Made by a program: the position numbers and the translations under genes
In this document: positions 47,138-56,480 of the stretch, in pieces
Numbering within the stretch: the stretch's first letter is position 1
Layout: every line of letters begins with the position of its first letter
The notes under the pieces: model-generated
Databases searched by the model: none
What the model was told of the DNA's origin: nothing
The model's input: the letters and a program-made list of their open reading frames with translations, nothing else
Source of the DNA: an uncultured Flavobacteriaceae bacterium
Lineage (GTDB): Bacteria; Bacteroidota; Bacteroidia; Flavobacteriales; Flavobacteriaceae
Direction of reading: 5' to 3'
Assembly: GCA_947488345.1 (NCBI GenBank)
Contig: CANKZQ010000002.1
Span: 372,001 to 436,000, forward strand
Length of the DNA: 64,000 nt

Positions 47138-47181
47138 CTAAATTAAGTGGCGCGGTAGCATTATGAAATGATATAAATCAG
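47138..47181 (-). promoter_or_regulatory. Fnr-like palindrome and -7 element, lipoprotein-TauE operon
   Basis: On the minus strand CTGATTTATATCAT (47181-47168), 22 bases, TAATTTAG (47145-47138; 7 of 8). It lies directly after the stop codon of the 146-residue protein gene, so the lipoprotein gene is both downstream in a longer operon and separately switchable. Confidence 0.7.
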
Positions 47182-47622
47182 TTAAGGAAAATAGATGTTT
47201 TTATTTCCCTTATCATTAAAAAAATCTCTCACTAGTGCCTTCAGTTGATTATCTGTCATACTATCTACTGTTTTCAGTGCTCTTACTTTAGCACTAATTT
47301 CCTTATAGTTATCCTGTAATTCTTTGCGCAACTTATCCTTCGTTTGTGCCGGACCAAAAATAATAATGGAGTCTGCCTCTTTTATTTCGGAAGCTATTTC
47401 TTTGAAATATACTTTTAACTGATTCTTTTCACGTTCTAAGTATCTACTATCCTGAACGACATCTTGTGGACCTCCCTTGAAACGTGTCCCTGAGCCACCA
47501 CTGATCCGAAAGGTCTCCACATTCGATTGTATTGTTTTCATGTTGGTGTCTGCATCATTTGCATCTATGATAAATGCCTTTTCTTTATCTAACCAAATCC
47601 CAATATTTTTTAAATTTTTCAT
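47182..47622 (-). CDS. Hypothetical protein following a universal stress protein gene
   Basis: A 146-residue soluble protein. It opens KNIGIWLDKEKAFIIDANDA, has a Gly-rich RISGGSGTRFKGGPQDVV segment, a helix DSRYLEREKNQLKVYFKEIA, the strand EADSIIIFGPAQTKDKLRKE, and a C-terminal helix pair. The DSIIIFGPAQTKDKL stretch followed by a helix resembles the last domain of eRF1-like host-attachment or peptide-release-type folds, a weak resemblance only. It starts 10 bases after the universal stress protein gene, so the two are co-transcribed. Confidence 0.65.
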   Translation of the reverse strand: MKNLKNIGIWLDKEKAFIIDANDADTNMKTIQSNVETFRISGGSGTRFKGGPQDVVQDSRYLEREKNQLKVYFKEIASEIKEADSIIIFGPAQTKDKLRKELQDNYKEISAKVRALKTVDSMTDNQLKALVRDFFNDKGNKNIYFP

Positions 47623-47632
47623 ATATATAATT

Positions 47633-48487
47633 TTAATTTCTTAAATCGTGCATTACTAATACTGGTACTCGAGTATAATAGTTGATACTCTTTACCAGAG
47701 GTTGAGAAAGTATACTACCAAAAAAACGATGTTTCTTGTTAATGAATGCAACCATATCACTTCCTCTACTTTCAACAAAACAGTTGATCGCCGATGATAT
47801 TTCCATATGGCTTAGTAAATGATGAGCATAGTTAATGCTCTCAAAAGTTTCCTCTAATAAGGCTTTATTTTTTAATTGTTTTTCGTCTAACTCATTTTCT
47901 TGAGAGATATGTAAAATTTTTACCGAAGCCTCGCTGATGTTGGCTATTTCTATCAAATGAATCAACTCTCTCCTCTTAAAATGGGTTTTATAACTTGTTG
48001 GAAATACTATTTCTTTCGGAGGTACACTATCCGCTACTTCTGGTACGACTAGTACTGGACAGTTACGAACTTTTTCCATTACCGTAATAGCGTTGCTCCC
48101 AAACAAGACACTTAAGGTATTACTCTCGCCTTTAGTGCCCATAACTACTAGTTCAATATCTTTTTCTTCAACAACCAGTTGAACCGCTTCTAAAAAAGGG
48201 TTGAATGCTGAAATGGTTGTAAATGTATGCTTGGGATTATTCTTTTCTCTAAAGGTAATCATACGCATAATTCTTACCAAACCATCTTCTGAATCCATCT
48301 TAGCCGCTTCATAGGTTTCCTTTCCTCGATCAGAAATCATAAGATTGTTTTTGACATACCCTTCAGCGCTATACGCATTTAAAACATAGAAATCACATGC
48401 TACAGATTTATATAGTTCGAGGGCATATACGATTGCATTCCATGCGTTCTTTGAAAAATCTGTCGTTAAGAGAATCTTTTTTTTCAT
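47633..48487 (-). CDS. Two-domain universal stress protein
   Basis: A 284-residue tandem UspA protein. The N-terminal half starts KKKILLTTDFSKNAWNAIVY and carries the G-x2-G-x9-GS nucleotide motif (VMGTKGESNTLSVLFGS). The C-terminal half (from about PPKEIVFPTSYKTHF) has lost it. Transcribed together with the 146-residue protein gene from a perfect-palindrome promoter. Divergent from the ccoI operon, each gene with its own palindrome. Confidence 0.9.
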   Translation of the reverse strand: MKKKILLTTDFSKNAWNAIVYALELYKSVACDFYVLNAYSAEGYVKNNLMISDRGKETYEAAKMDSEDGLVRIMRMITFREKNNPKHTFTTISAFNPFLEAVQLVVEEKDIELVVMGTKGESNTLSVLFGSNAITVMEKVRNCPVLVVPEVADSVPPKEIVFPTSYKTHFKRRELIHLIEIANISEASVKILHISQENELDEKQLKNKALLEETFESINYAHHLLSHMEISSAINCFVESRGSDMVAFINKKHRFFGSILSQPLVKSINYYTRVPVLVMHDLRN

Positions 48488-48515
48488 TTTATAGTGCTGT
48501 TTTAATTATTTGAAG

Positions 48516-48559
48516 TAAAAATAGTGGCTCCCTCAAACTTTAGAAATGATAATTATCAT
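48516..48559 (-). promoter_or_regulatory. Fnr-like palindrome and -7 element, universal stress protein gene
   Basis: The perfect palindrome ATGATAATTATCAT (48546-48559), identical to the one at 38429, is followed on the minus strand after 22 bases by TATTTTTA (48523-48516; 7 of 8). The leader is about 25 bases. Confidence 0.75.
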
Positions 48560-48597
48560 ATGCGAAATCCCCTCAAAAAATAAATCACCTTTGAAAT

Positions 48598-48641
48598 ATG
48601 ATATTTATCATATTATAAATTATCCGATTGACAGAACTTTG
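48598..48641 (+). promoter_or_regulatory. Fnr-like palindrome and -7 element, cbb3 oxidase operon
   Basis: ATGATATTTATCAT (48598-48611), 22 bases, GAACTTTG (48634-48641; 7 of 8 to TAnnTTTG). The predicted start near 48645 is 18 bases before ccoI. The centres of this and the divergent palindrome are 52 bases apart. Confidence 0.75.
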
Positions 48642-48662
48642 TGCTAGGTAAATGAGTAATGT

Positions 48663-51095
48663 ATGCACAAAACTAGTTGTTATCATTGTGGAAATGATTG
48701 CAAGAGAGATGCGGTCTATTTTGATGAACTTGCGTTCTGTTGTGCAGGGTGTAAAACAGTTTATGAAATTTTATGTTCAAATGATTTAGCTTCATATTAT
48801 GATATTGAGCAATCCCCCGGAAGCATTCCTACTGTCCAAAATGGCAAATTCAATTATTTAGATAACGAAGTACTCATCGAAAAACTATATGATTTTATCG
48901 ATGATGAAATACGGATAATTACACTGTACATACCAGGTATTCATTGTAGTTCATGTATTTGGGTTCTAGAAAATTTGAGCAAACTCAATACTGCTGTAAT
49001 TTCATCACAGGTCAACTTTCCAAAAAAAGAAGTGCGACTTGTATTCAACCCTACCCAAACTTCGTTAAAACAAGTAGTAGAACTCCTATCTGCAATTGGC
49101 TATGAACCAATTATAAGTCTTGAAAATACTACAACGAAAAAACCTAGAGTAGATAGAACATTACTTTATAAATTAGGTGTTGCCGGCTTCGCCTTTGGTA
49201 ATATTATGTTATTGTCTTTTCCTGAATACTTTCAATCTGATGGTATTTGGCTTGACACCTACAGACCTTTGTTCAGACTAATTATATTCCTAACAATATT
49301 ACCAACAGTTTTTTATGCGGCTAGTGATTATTTCGTGTCGGCATACAAAGGATTAAAACATCGCATATTAAATATAGATGTGCCTATTGTGCTAGGCATA
49401 CTTGTACTGTTTCTAAGGAGTACATTTGAAATCTTTTTTGACATCGGTCAAGGCTATTTTGATAGTCTTGCAGGTTTCATTTTCTTTCTCTTATTAGGGA
49501 AAATATTTCAGCAACAGACTTACCACTTTCTATCTTTCGAACGTGATTATAAATCCTATTTTCCAATTGCAGTTACTAAAATAACTGCAGAAAAAAAGGA
49601 ATCAAGTGTATCAATTTATGATGTTAAAAAGGGAGATGTCTTACTTATCAGAAACAATGAACTCATACCTGTCGATGGTCAACTTTTGTCTGATCATGCT
49701 CAAATAGATTATAGTTTTGTCACAGGCGAATCTGCTCCAGTAACAAAAAATTGTAATGATCAACTATTTGCCGGAGGAAAGCAACTTCAGGGTTCGATAG
49801 AAATGGAAGTATCTCATACTATATCACAAAGTTATTTGACGCAATTATGGACGAATCCCATTTTTTCAAAGAAAAATGGTCGAAATATTAAAAGTCTTAC
49901 GGATTCAATTAGTAAGCAATTCACCCTGATCATTTTAGGAATTGCCTTTTTCGCCGGACTCTATTGGTATATTACGGATATTCACATGGTTGCAAATGTG
50001 GTTACCGCGGTATTAATTGTGGCTTGTCCATGCGCCCTGGCCCTTTCTGCCCCATTCGCTTTAGGTAATATGCTACGGATTTTAGGTAGGCATAAAATAT
50101 ATCTTAAAAACACTGCAACGTTAGAGAATCTTTCAAAAATAGACACCGTCATTTTTGACAAAACTGGCACAATAACCACCAATAAAACCAATATCACTTA
50201 TGATGGTATACAATTATCTTCTATAGAAAAATCAGCAATAAAAAGTGTCTTTCGCGAATCAAATCACCCATTAAGTAGAATGCTCTATGAGCACTTGTAT
50301 GAGTATGATCTTATGGAAGTTAAAGACTACAAAGAAATAACAGGTCAAGGAATATCTGGACTTGCCAATAATCAAGTGATACAATTAGGAGCAGCTACAT
50401 TTGTTGGAGCAACAAAAAGTAAAACCTCTCAAACGAAAGTCTTTGTCAAATTTGATCACGAAATAAAAGGTGCCTTCGTTTTCGAACATGCTTATCGTCC
50501 AAACTTAGCCGAAAACTTCAATCGGTTAGCTTCACATTTCGACATCAGTATTCTATCTGGAGACAACGATGGGCAACTTCAATTCTTACAAAAAATATTA
50601 CCGGCGAAAACTGGTTTTTTCTTTAATCAAACTCCCGAGAATAAATTAAATCATATCAAGCAATTACAAGATGCTGGTCAAAAGGTTTTAATGATTGGAG
50701 ATGGTTTAAATGATGCAGGAGCATTGGCTCAAAGCGATGTAGGGCTCGTAATTTCAGAGAATGTCAATGTTTTTTCGCCGGCTTCTGATGGTATTATCGA
50801 TGCAAGTCAGTTTAATGCAATAGCCACACTCTTGGAATTGTCTAAAAGAACCGTTTCGATAATTAAATACAGTTTTACACTGTCTATTCTATATAATCTT
50901 ATAGGTATGCTCTTCGCAATTACAGGAAACTTATCACCTATAGTCGCCGCTATTTTAATGCCTTTAAGCTCTATCTCAATTGTCATATTTGTGACGATAG
51001 CAACGAATATTCTGGGTAAAAAATATAGAAAAACAAAACCTGATAAATATCATAGTTCACCATTTTTATCAGAATTAGATTTGTCACATAATTAG
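48663..51095 (+). CDS. ccoI: Copper-translocating P-type ATPase for cbb3 oxidase (CcoI/FixI)
   Basis: An 810-residue P1B ATPase. The N terminus has an extra Cys-rich segment (CYHCGNDC... FCCAGC, residues 6-30), then a metal-binding domain (GIHCSSC, Cys95 and Cys98). Further on are CPC at 455-457 in the membrane (VACPCALALSAP), phosphorylated Asp499 in DKTGT and hinge GDGLNDAGAL. This N-terminal layout and the gene neighbours mark the slow, high-affinity CopA2/FixI type that delivers copper for oxidase assembly rather than for detoxification. First gene of the cbb3 operon, under an Fnr-like promoter. Confidence 0.93.
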   Translation: MHKTSCYHCGNDCKRDAVYFDELAFCCAGCKTVYEILCSNDLASYYDIEQSPGSIPTVQNGKFNYLDNEVLIEKLYDFIDDEIRIITLYIPGIHCSSCIWVLENLSKLNTAVISSQVNFPKKEVRLVFNPTQTSLKQVVELLSAIGYEPIISLENTTTKKPRVDRTLLYKLGVAGFAFGNIMLLSFPEYFQSDGIWLDTYRPLFRLIIFLTILPTVFYAASDYFVSAYKGLKHRILNIDVPIVLGILVLFLRSTFEIFFDIGQGYFDSLAGFIFFLLLGKIFQQQTYHFLSFERDYKSYFPIAVTKITAEKKESSVSIYDVKKGDVLLIRNNELIPVDGQLLSDHAQIDYSFVTGESAPVTKNCNDQLFAGGKQLQGSIEMEVSHTISQSYLTQLWTNPIFSKKNGRNIKSLTDSISKQFTLIILGIAFFAGLYWYITDIHMVANVVTAVLIVACPCALALSAPFALGNMLRILGRHKIYLKNTATLENLSKIDTVIFDKTGTITTNKTNITYDGIQLSSIEKSAIKSVFRESNHPLSRMLYEHLYEYDLMEVKDYKEITGQGISGLANNQVIQLGAATFVGATKSKTSQTKVFVKFDHEIKGAFVFEHAYRPNLAENFNRLASHFDISILSGDNDGQLQFLQKILPAKTGFFFNQTPENKLNHIKQLQDAGQKVLMIGDGLNDAGALAQSDVGLVISENVNVFSPASDGIIDASQFNAIATLLELSKRTVSIIKYSFTLSILYNLIGMLFAITGNLSPIVAAILMPLSSISIVIFVTIATNILGKKYRKTKPDKYHSSPFLSELDLSHN

Positions 51096-51101
51096 GTTGG
51101 T

Positions 51102-51284
51102 ATGAGTGTTATTTACGTGTTAATTACAGTAAGTTTAGTAATAGCTGTGATTTTTTTTATGGCTTTTATTTCTGCCGTTCGTAGCGGTCAATATGACGAT
51201 CCAGTGACACCTTCTATCCGCATGTTATTCGACAACAAATCAAAAAAAATTAACGAAAATTCAAAACCTTTAGATAAATCATAA
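51102..51284 (+). CDS. ccoS: cbb3 oxidase maturation protein CcoS
   Basis: A 60-residue protein with one membrane helix (VIYVLITVSLVIAVIFFMAF) and the CcoS signature SGQYDDPVTPSIRMLF. It helps insert haem and copper into CcoN in the studied proteobacteria. It starts 6 bases after ccoI and ends 4 before ccoNO. Confidence 0.93.
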   Translation: MSVIYVLITVSLVIAVIFFMAFISAVRSGQYDDPVTPSIRMLFDNKSKKINENSKPLDKS

Positions 51285-51288
51285 TTTT

Positions 51289-53487
51289 ATGGAAGTACAA
51301 CAATTTTATTATGACAACAAGACGGTAAAAAACTTCTTGTATGCAACTATAGTTTGGGGCATCATAGGCATGTCGGTAGGCTTATTATTGGCCTTTATGT
51401 TTTTGTTTCCAAATGTAACAGATGGAATTTCTTGGCTAAGTTTTGGTCGTTTAAGACCCTTACATACGAACGCCGTGATTTTCGCCTTTGTAGGAAATGC
51501 CATTTTCGCTGGCGTTTATTATTCTTTACAACGCTTATTAAAAGCTAGAATGTTTAGTGATCTATTGAGTAACCTTAATTTTTGGGGTTGGCAGTTGATC
51601 ATCGTAGCTGCAGCCTTAACCCTACCTTTAGGATACACATCTAGTAAGGAATATGCTGAGTTAGAATGGCCTATAGATATTGCCATCGCCATCGTTTGGG
51701 TAATTTTCGGTATCAACATGATAGGTACCATTTTAAGAAGAAGAGAGCGTCATTTATACGTGGCCATTTGGTTCTATCTCGGAACATTCGTTACTGTAGC
51801 TGTACTTCATATTTTTAACAGTTTGGCACTCCCTGTGAGCGGATTGAAAAGTTACTCAGTATACGCAGGTGTGCAAGATGCACTTGTGCAATGGTGGTAT
51901 GGTCATAATGCGGTTGCCTTTTTCTTAACCACTCCTTTCTTAGGACTCATGTATTATTTCGTACCAAAAGCGGCGAACAGACCCATTTATTCTTATCGAC
52001 TATCGATCGTACATTTTTGGTCATTGATATTTATCTATATTTGGGCTGGTCCGCATCATTTATTGTACACAGCGTTGCCAGACTGGGCACAGAATTTAGG
52101 TGTCGTCTTTTCAATTATGTTATTAATGCCTTCTTGGGGAGGTATGATAAACGGTCTGTTAACTTTACGTGGAGCCTGGGATAAAGTGAGAACAGATCCG
52201 GTATTAAAATTTATGGTCGTTGCCATTACTGGTTATGGGATGGCCACATTTGAAGGACCTATGCTATCTTTAAAGAGTATCAATGCCATTGCACATTTCT
52301 CAGACTGGATTATTGCGCATGTCCATGTAGGTGCCCTAGCTTGGAACGGTTTCCTCACATTCGGAATGATCTATTGGTTGGTGCCACGTATGTTCAAAAC
52401 CAAATTATACTCTATTAAATTAGCGAATGCCCATTTTTGGATTGGAACTTTAGGTATAATTCTTTATGCATTGCCTATGTATGTAGCTGGTTTTACTCAG
52501 GCTTTAATGTGGAAAGAGTTTAATCCTGATGGTACATTAGTGTATGGTAATTTCTTAGAAACTGTGACTCAAATTATTCCAATGTACTGGATGCGAGCTA
52601 TTGGAGGTTCTATGTATATCTTAGGAGCATTCATCATGCTTTATAACGTTGTAAAAACCGTAAAAGCTGGTAGTAAAGTTGAAGACGAAGAAGCAGAAGC
52701 TCCTGCCTTAACCCGCATTAAAAAAGGGCGATTAGCAGGAGAAAAATGGCATACTTGGTTAGAACGTAAGCCTGTCCAATTAACCTTATTAGCGACAGTC
52801 ACGATACTCATAGGTGGTATCATTCAAATCGTTCCTACGATTATGGTGAAGTCGAATATTCCAACTATTTCGAGCGTGCAACCTTATACTCCCTTAGAAT
52901 TAGAAGGAAGAGATCTCTATATACGAGAGGGGTGTGTTGGTTGTCATTCACAAATGATTCGACCTTTTAGAAGTGAAGTAGAGCGTTACGGCGACTATTC
53001 AAAAGCAGGTGAATTTGTTTATGACCACCCATTCTTGTGGGGTTCAAAACGGACTGGCCCAGATTTACATCGCATCGGTGCGAAATATTCTGATAGCTGG
53101 CACTTAAATCATATGAATGATCCGCAAAGCACCTCCCCTGGGTCAATTATGCCTGCTTATCAATGGTTGGTGAAGAATAAACTCGACGCATCAGATATAA
53201 AAAAGAAAATGGAAGTCATGGTAAATTTAGGTGTTCCTTATTCTGACGATGATATTGCCAATGCTGAAACTCATATGAAAAACCAGGCACTTCAGATAGA
53301 GAAAAATTTATATCAGGATCCCGCTTTCGCGGAAAATTATGAAGCTGATAAAAATGCCGCACTGGCAAACGGAGAGTTCTTTACCCCCATGAATGAGCGT
53401 GAAATAGTTGCCTTGATTGCTTATTTACAGCGACTAGGTACCGATATAAAAGTTAAAGATTCACAGCAAACTGTACAAAAACAATAG
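51289..53487 (+). CDS. ccoNO: Fused cbb3 cytochrome oxidase subunits I and II (CcoNO)
   Basis: A 732-residue fusion. Residues about 1-480 are CcoN, with twelve or more membrane helices and the haem/copper histidines (for example RPLHTNAVIF, WWYGHNAVAFFLTTP, GPHHLLYTALPDW, IIAHVHVGALAWNGF). Residues about 500-732 are CcoO: a membrane anchor (LTLLATVTILIGGIIQIVPT) and one c-type haem site, CVGCH at 549-553. The oxidase reduces O2 with high affinity and pumps protons. The N-O fusion is typical of Bacteroidota. Confidence 0.96.
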   Translation: MEVQQFYYDNKTVKNFLYATIVWGIIGMSVGLLLAFMFLFPNVTDGISWLSFGRLRPLHTNAVIFAFVGNAIFAGVYYSLQRLLKARMFSDLLSNLNFWGWQLIIVAAALTLPLGYTSSKEYAELEWPIDIAIAIVWVIFGINMIGTILRRRERHLYVAIWFYLGTFVTVAVLHIFNSLALPVSGLKSYSVYAGVQDALVQWWYGHNAVAFFLTTPFLGLMYYFVPKAANRPIYSYRLSIVHFWSLIFIYIWAGPHHLLYTALPDWAQNLGVVFSIMLLMPSWGGMINGLLTLRGAWDKVRTDPVLKFMVVAITGYGMATFEGPMLSLKSINAIAHFSDWIIAHVHVGALAWNGFLTFGMIYWLVPRMFKTKLYSIKLANAHFWIGTLGIILYALPMYVAGFTQALMWKEFNPDGTLVYGNFLETVTQIIPMYWMRAIGGSMYILGAFIMLYNVVKTVKAGSKVEDEEAEAPALTRIKKGRLAGEKWHTWLERKPVQLTLLATVTILIGGIIQIVPTIMVKSNIPTISSVQPYTPLELEGRDLYIREGCVGCHSQMIRPFRSEVERYGDYSKAGEFVYDHPFLWGSKRTGPDLHRIGAKYSDSWHLNHMNDPQSTSPGSIMPAYQWLVKNKLDASDIKKKMEVMVNLGVPYSDDDIANAETHMKNQALQIEKNLYQDPAFAENYEADKNAALANGEFFTPMNEREIVALIAYLQRLGTDIKVKDSQQTVQKQ

Positions 53488-53489
53488 TC

Positions 53490-53681
53490 ATGTTAAAATT
53501 TATAAAACACCATATGGAAGGAATAGACGGGGTGGCAATCTATCCAATGATCTCCTTACTGATATTCTTCATTTTTTTCGCAGTACTATTTTGGTGGGTA
53601 TTAAAAGCCAAAAAAGAGTATATAAACAAGGTTAGCAAGCTACCACTAGATAACAATAATACAGATACTTATGAAAAATAA
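53490..53681 (+). CDS. ccoQ: cbb3 oxidase subunit CcoQ
   Basis: A 63-residue protein with one membrane helix (MISLLIFFIFFAVLFWWVL) and a basic-then-polar tail, typical of CcoQ. It stabilises the CcoNO-CcoP complex in studied systems. It starts 2 bases after ccoNO and overlaps ccoP by 11 bases. Confidence 0.88.
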   Translation: MLKFIKHHMEGIDGVAIYPMISLLIFFIFFAVLFWWVLKAKKEYINKVSKLPLDNNNTDTYEK

Positions 53682-54531
53682 ATCATCCATACCGTTTATT
53701 CGTGTTTCTGTTATATTCACGATTGTATTCATTATTACTGAATTACTATTTAAAAAAACGGCTGAACCGGCTTTTATAGAAAATCCATCAGTAGCATTAT
53801 TCCTAGTTTCTGTGTTGGCTTCTCTCATCACTTTCGAAGCCATCAAAACTGCAGATAGAGCTCTTGGAAAATCAAAAGCTGAACTAAAAGCTCTAGAAGA
53901 AAAATCTAATGACGAGGCCATTGGTACTAGGTGGCAACAATTAGTGCAGAAATTAACAAAAACAAAACCTATAACGCAGGAAGCCGATATTCTCCTTGAC
54001 CATAACTATGATGGCATTAAAGAATTAGACAATTCGCTCCCGCCATGGTGGTTATATAGTTTCTATATCTCAATAGTTTTTGCAGTATTGTATTTAGGAT
54101 ACTATCTTATTCTCGGTGGCGAAACACAAACGGATGAATACAACGAACAGATGGAAATCGCACGTTTGGAAGTTGAAAAATACAAACGTGAAAACCCAAG
54201 CACATTCGATGCAGGAAACATAACAGCAAGCGATGACACTACACTCGGTAAAAAATTATTCAAGGCCAATTGCGCTGCATGTCATATGGCAGATGGAGGC
54301 GGTGGAATTGGTCCTAATTTAACCGATGAGTATTGGATCCTTGGAGGTGGTATCAAAAACATATACAATACCATTGCCGAAGGTGGTAGAGATGGAAAAG
54401 GTATGATCGCATGGAAAAATAGTTTGAGTCCTGAAAAAATACAGCAACTCGCAAGCTATATTATCAGCCTAGAAAATACCACGCCGAAAAAACCGAAAGA
54501 AAAAGAAGGTGAAATTTGGAAGGGTGAATAA
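53671..54531 (+). CDS. ccoP: cbb3 oxidase subunit CcoP (single c-haem motif)
   Basis: A 286-residue protein. Two N-terminal membrane segments (FIRVSVIFTIVFIITELLF; VALFLVSVLASLITFEAI) are followed by the CcoP N-terminal domain LDNSLPPWWLYSFYISIVFA with a further helix. Then comes a cytochrome c domain with CAACH at 201-205 (CAACHMADGGGGIGPNLTD) and the probable Met ligand in GKGMIAWKNSLS. Proteobacterial CcoP carries two CxxCH motifs; only one is present here. Electron entry to the oxidase. Confidence 0.92.
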   Translation: MKNKSSIPFIRVSVIFTIVFIITELLFKKTAEPAFIENPSVALFLVSVLASLITFEAIKTADRALGKSKAELKALEEKSNDEAIGTRWQQLVQKLTKTKPITQEADILLDHNYDGIKELDNSLPPWWLYSFYISIVFAVLYLGYYLILGGETQTDEYNEQMEIARLEVEKYKRENPSTFDAGNITASDDTTLGKKLFKANCAACHMADGGGGIGPNLTDEYWILGGGIKNIYNTIAEGGRDGKGMIAWKNSLSPEKIQQLASYIISLENTTPKKPKEKEGEIWKGE

Positions 54532-54558
54532 GCCTGTCATTTTGCGTAAAACGATTAA

Positions 54559-55977
54559 ATGAGCGAACCAATCAAAGATAGTTTTAGAGATTCCATTGCT
54601 ACAATAGACCAGCATGGGAAACGTTCCTGGATTTTTCCTAAGAAACCGAGTGGAAAATTCTATACGTATCGCACCTATGTAAGTTGGTTTTTATTGGCTT
54701 TTTTATTGGCCGCTCCATTTATTAAAATTAATGGTAATCAGTTTCTATTATTCAATGTACTAGAACGTAGGTTCAATATTTTTGGATTTCCATTTTGGCC
54801 ACAAGATTTTCATTTACTAGTGGTGTCTATGATTATTGGCGTTGTATTCATCGCTTTGTTCACGGTAGTGTATGGACGCGTATTTTGTGGGTGGGTTTGC
54901 CCACAAACCATTTTTTTAGAAATGGTATTTAGAAAGATTGAATATTGGATCGACGGTGATCGAGGCGCACAGATCAGGTTAAAAAAAAGGGATTGGGATG
55001 CTGATAAAATCCGTAAAAGAATACTAAAGCATAGTATATTTTTTTTACTATCGTTTGTAATTGCCAACGTGTTTTTAGCCTATTTAATTGGGAGTGATGA
55101 ACTGTTTAACATCATCAACGACCACCCCTTAAGTCACATTAGTGGCCTCATAGCTATTATCATTTTTACCACGGTATTCTACTTTATTTTTGCATGGTTT
55201 CGTGAGCAAGTATGTGTGATTGCTTGTCCATATGGCCGTCTGCAGAGCGTCCTTTTAGATAACAAATCTATTGTCGTTGCCTATGACTATAAACGCGGTG
55301 AAAAAGAAGCTGGACGAGCAAAATTCAAAAAAAATGAAGACCGACTAGCCACTGGCAAAGGTGATTGCATCGACTGTCATCAATGTGTAGACGTATGTCC
55401 AACTGGTATTGATATAAGAAATGGCACTCAATTAGAGTGTGTGAATTGTACGGCTTGTATTGATGTCTGTGATTTTATGATGGAAAAAGTTGATCTCCCT
55501 AAAGGATTGATACGATTTGCATCAGAAGATAATATTGCAAAAGCAGAGAAACCAAAATTTACGGCACGAATGAAAGGGTATACCGCTGTATTGGTAATTT
55601 TAACTGGCTTTCTTATCGGAATGCTCTTTTTAAGAAATGATGTCGAAGCCACTATTTTACGATTACCCGGGCAATTATATGAAACCGTCGAAAATGGAAA
55701 TATTAGTAATGTCTATACCTATAAACTAATCAATAAAACAACTGATCAAATAGATAACATTCGTATCAAGATATTGTCACATGTGGGTCAAATAAAATTA
55801 GTTGGAGATACACATTTGATGGTACCAAAGCAACAATTATCGGAAGGTACATTGTTTATAGAAATACCAAAAACGGCATTAAAAAGTAGCAAAGAAAAAT
55901 TAAGAATTGGGGTGTATTCAAATGATGAACTCATCGAAACTACAACCACTAATTTTTTAGGACCAAAAAGATATTAA
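54559..55977 (+). CDS. ccoG: cbb3 oxidase accessory protein CcoG (FixG)
   Basis: A 472-residue membrane protein. Motifs in order: FCGWVCPQTIFLEMVFR, a cluster of membrane helices, CVIACPYGRLQS, and two 4Fe-4S motifs (CIDCHQCVDVCP and CVNCTACIDVC). An FixG_C immunoglobulin-like periplasmic domain forms the end. CcoG reduces Cu(II) for oxidase assembly in studied proteobacteria. It follows ccoP by 27 bases. Confidence 0.94.
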   Translation: MSEPIKDSFRDSIATIDQHGKRSWIFPKKPSGKFYTYRTYVSWFLLAFLLAAPFIKINGNQFLLFNVLERRFNIFGFPFWPQDFHLLVVSMIIGVVFIALFTVVYGRVFCGWVCPQTIFLEMVFRKIEYWIDGDRGAQIRLKKRDWDADKIRKRILKHSIFFLLSFVIANVFLAYLIGSDELFNIINDHPLSHISGLIAIIIFTTVFYFIFAWFREQVCVIACPYGRLQSVLLDNKSIVVAYDYKRGEKEAGRAKFKKNEDRLATGKGDCIDCHQCVDVCPTGIDIRNGTQLECVNCTACIDVCDFMMEKVDLPKGLIRFASEDNIAKAEKPKFTARMKGYTAVLVILTGFLIGMLFLRNDVEATILRLPGQLYETVENGNISNVYTYKLINKTTDQIDNIRIKILSHVGQIKLVGDTHLMVPKQQLSEGTLFIEIPKTALKSSKEKLRIGVYSNDELIETTTTNFLGPKRY

Positions 55978-56030
55978 ATAAGCTGTCATTCCCTCGAAAA
56001 AAGGAATCCAGTATAACTAAAAAATAAAAT

Positions 56031-56480
56031 ATGAAAATTAATTGGGGAACAGGTATCGTAATCGCATTTGTGCTTTTTATAAGTTTTATACTCTTCTTTA
56101 TTATTAAAGCTAGTACACAAGACAAGTATGACTTCGACTTAGTGTCAAAAGAGTATTACAAAGATGAAATAAACTATCAAACTGATATTGACAAACTCAA
56201 TAATGCAAAAGATTTAGATCTCCAATTAACAATAGAAAAAAGCACCAAAGGCATTGAAATAAAATTTCCACCTAGTTATATAACAGAAAATATAGATGGA
56301 AATGTGTCCCTTTACAGACCGTCAAACCAAGGCTTAGATTTTGATATTCCATTTGTCCTATCTGAGCGAACTACATTACTCATACCTGATAATAAGTTGG
56401 TTGGCGGTCGTTGGGACATTAAACTCAGTTGGTCTAAAAATAAAAAGGACTATCTCATCAAAAAACAACTTGTCTATTAA
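56031..56480 (+). CDS. ccoH: FixH/CcoH family protein
   Basis: A 149-residue protein with one N-terminal helix (GIVIAFVLFISFILFFII) and a periplasmic beta domain (YDFDLVSKEYYKDEINYQTD, the FixH signature; GGRWDIKLSWSKNKKDY). It is required for cbb3 assembly by family. Its stop codon overlaps the start of the next gene by one base. Confidence 0.88.
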   Translation: MKINWGTGIVIAFVLFISFILFFIIKASTQDKYDFDLVSKEYYKDEINYQTDIDKLNNAKDLDLQLTIEKSTKGIEIKFPPSYITENIDGNVSLYRPSNQGLDFDIPFVLSERTTLLIPDNKLVGGRWDIKLSWSKNKKDYLIKKQLVY

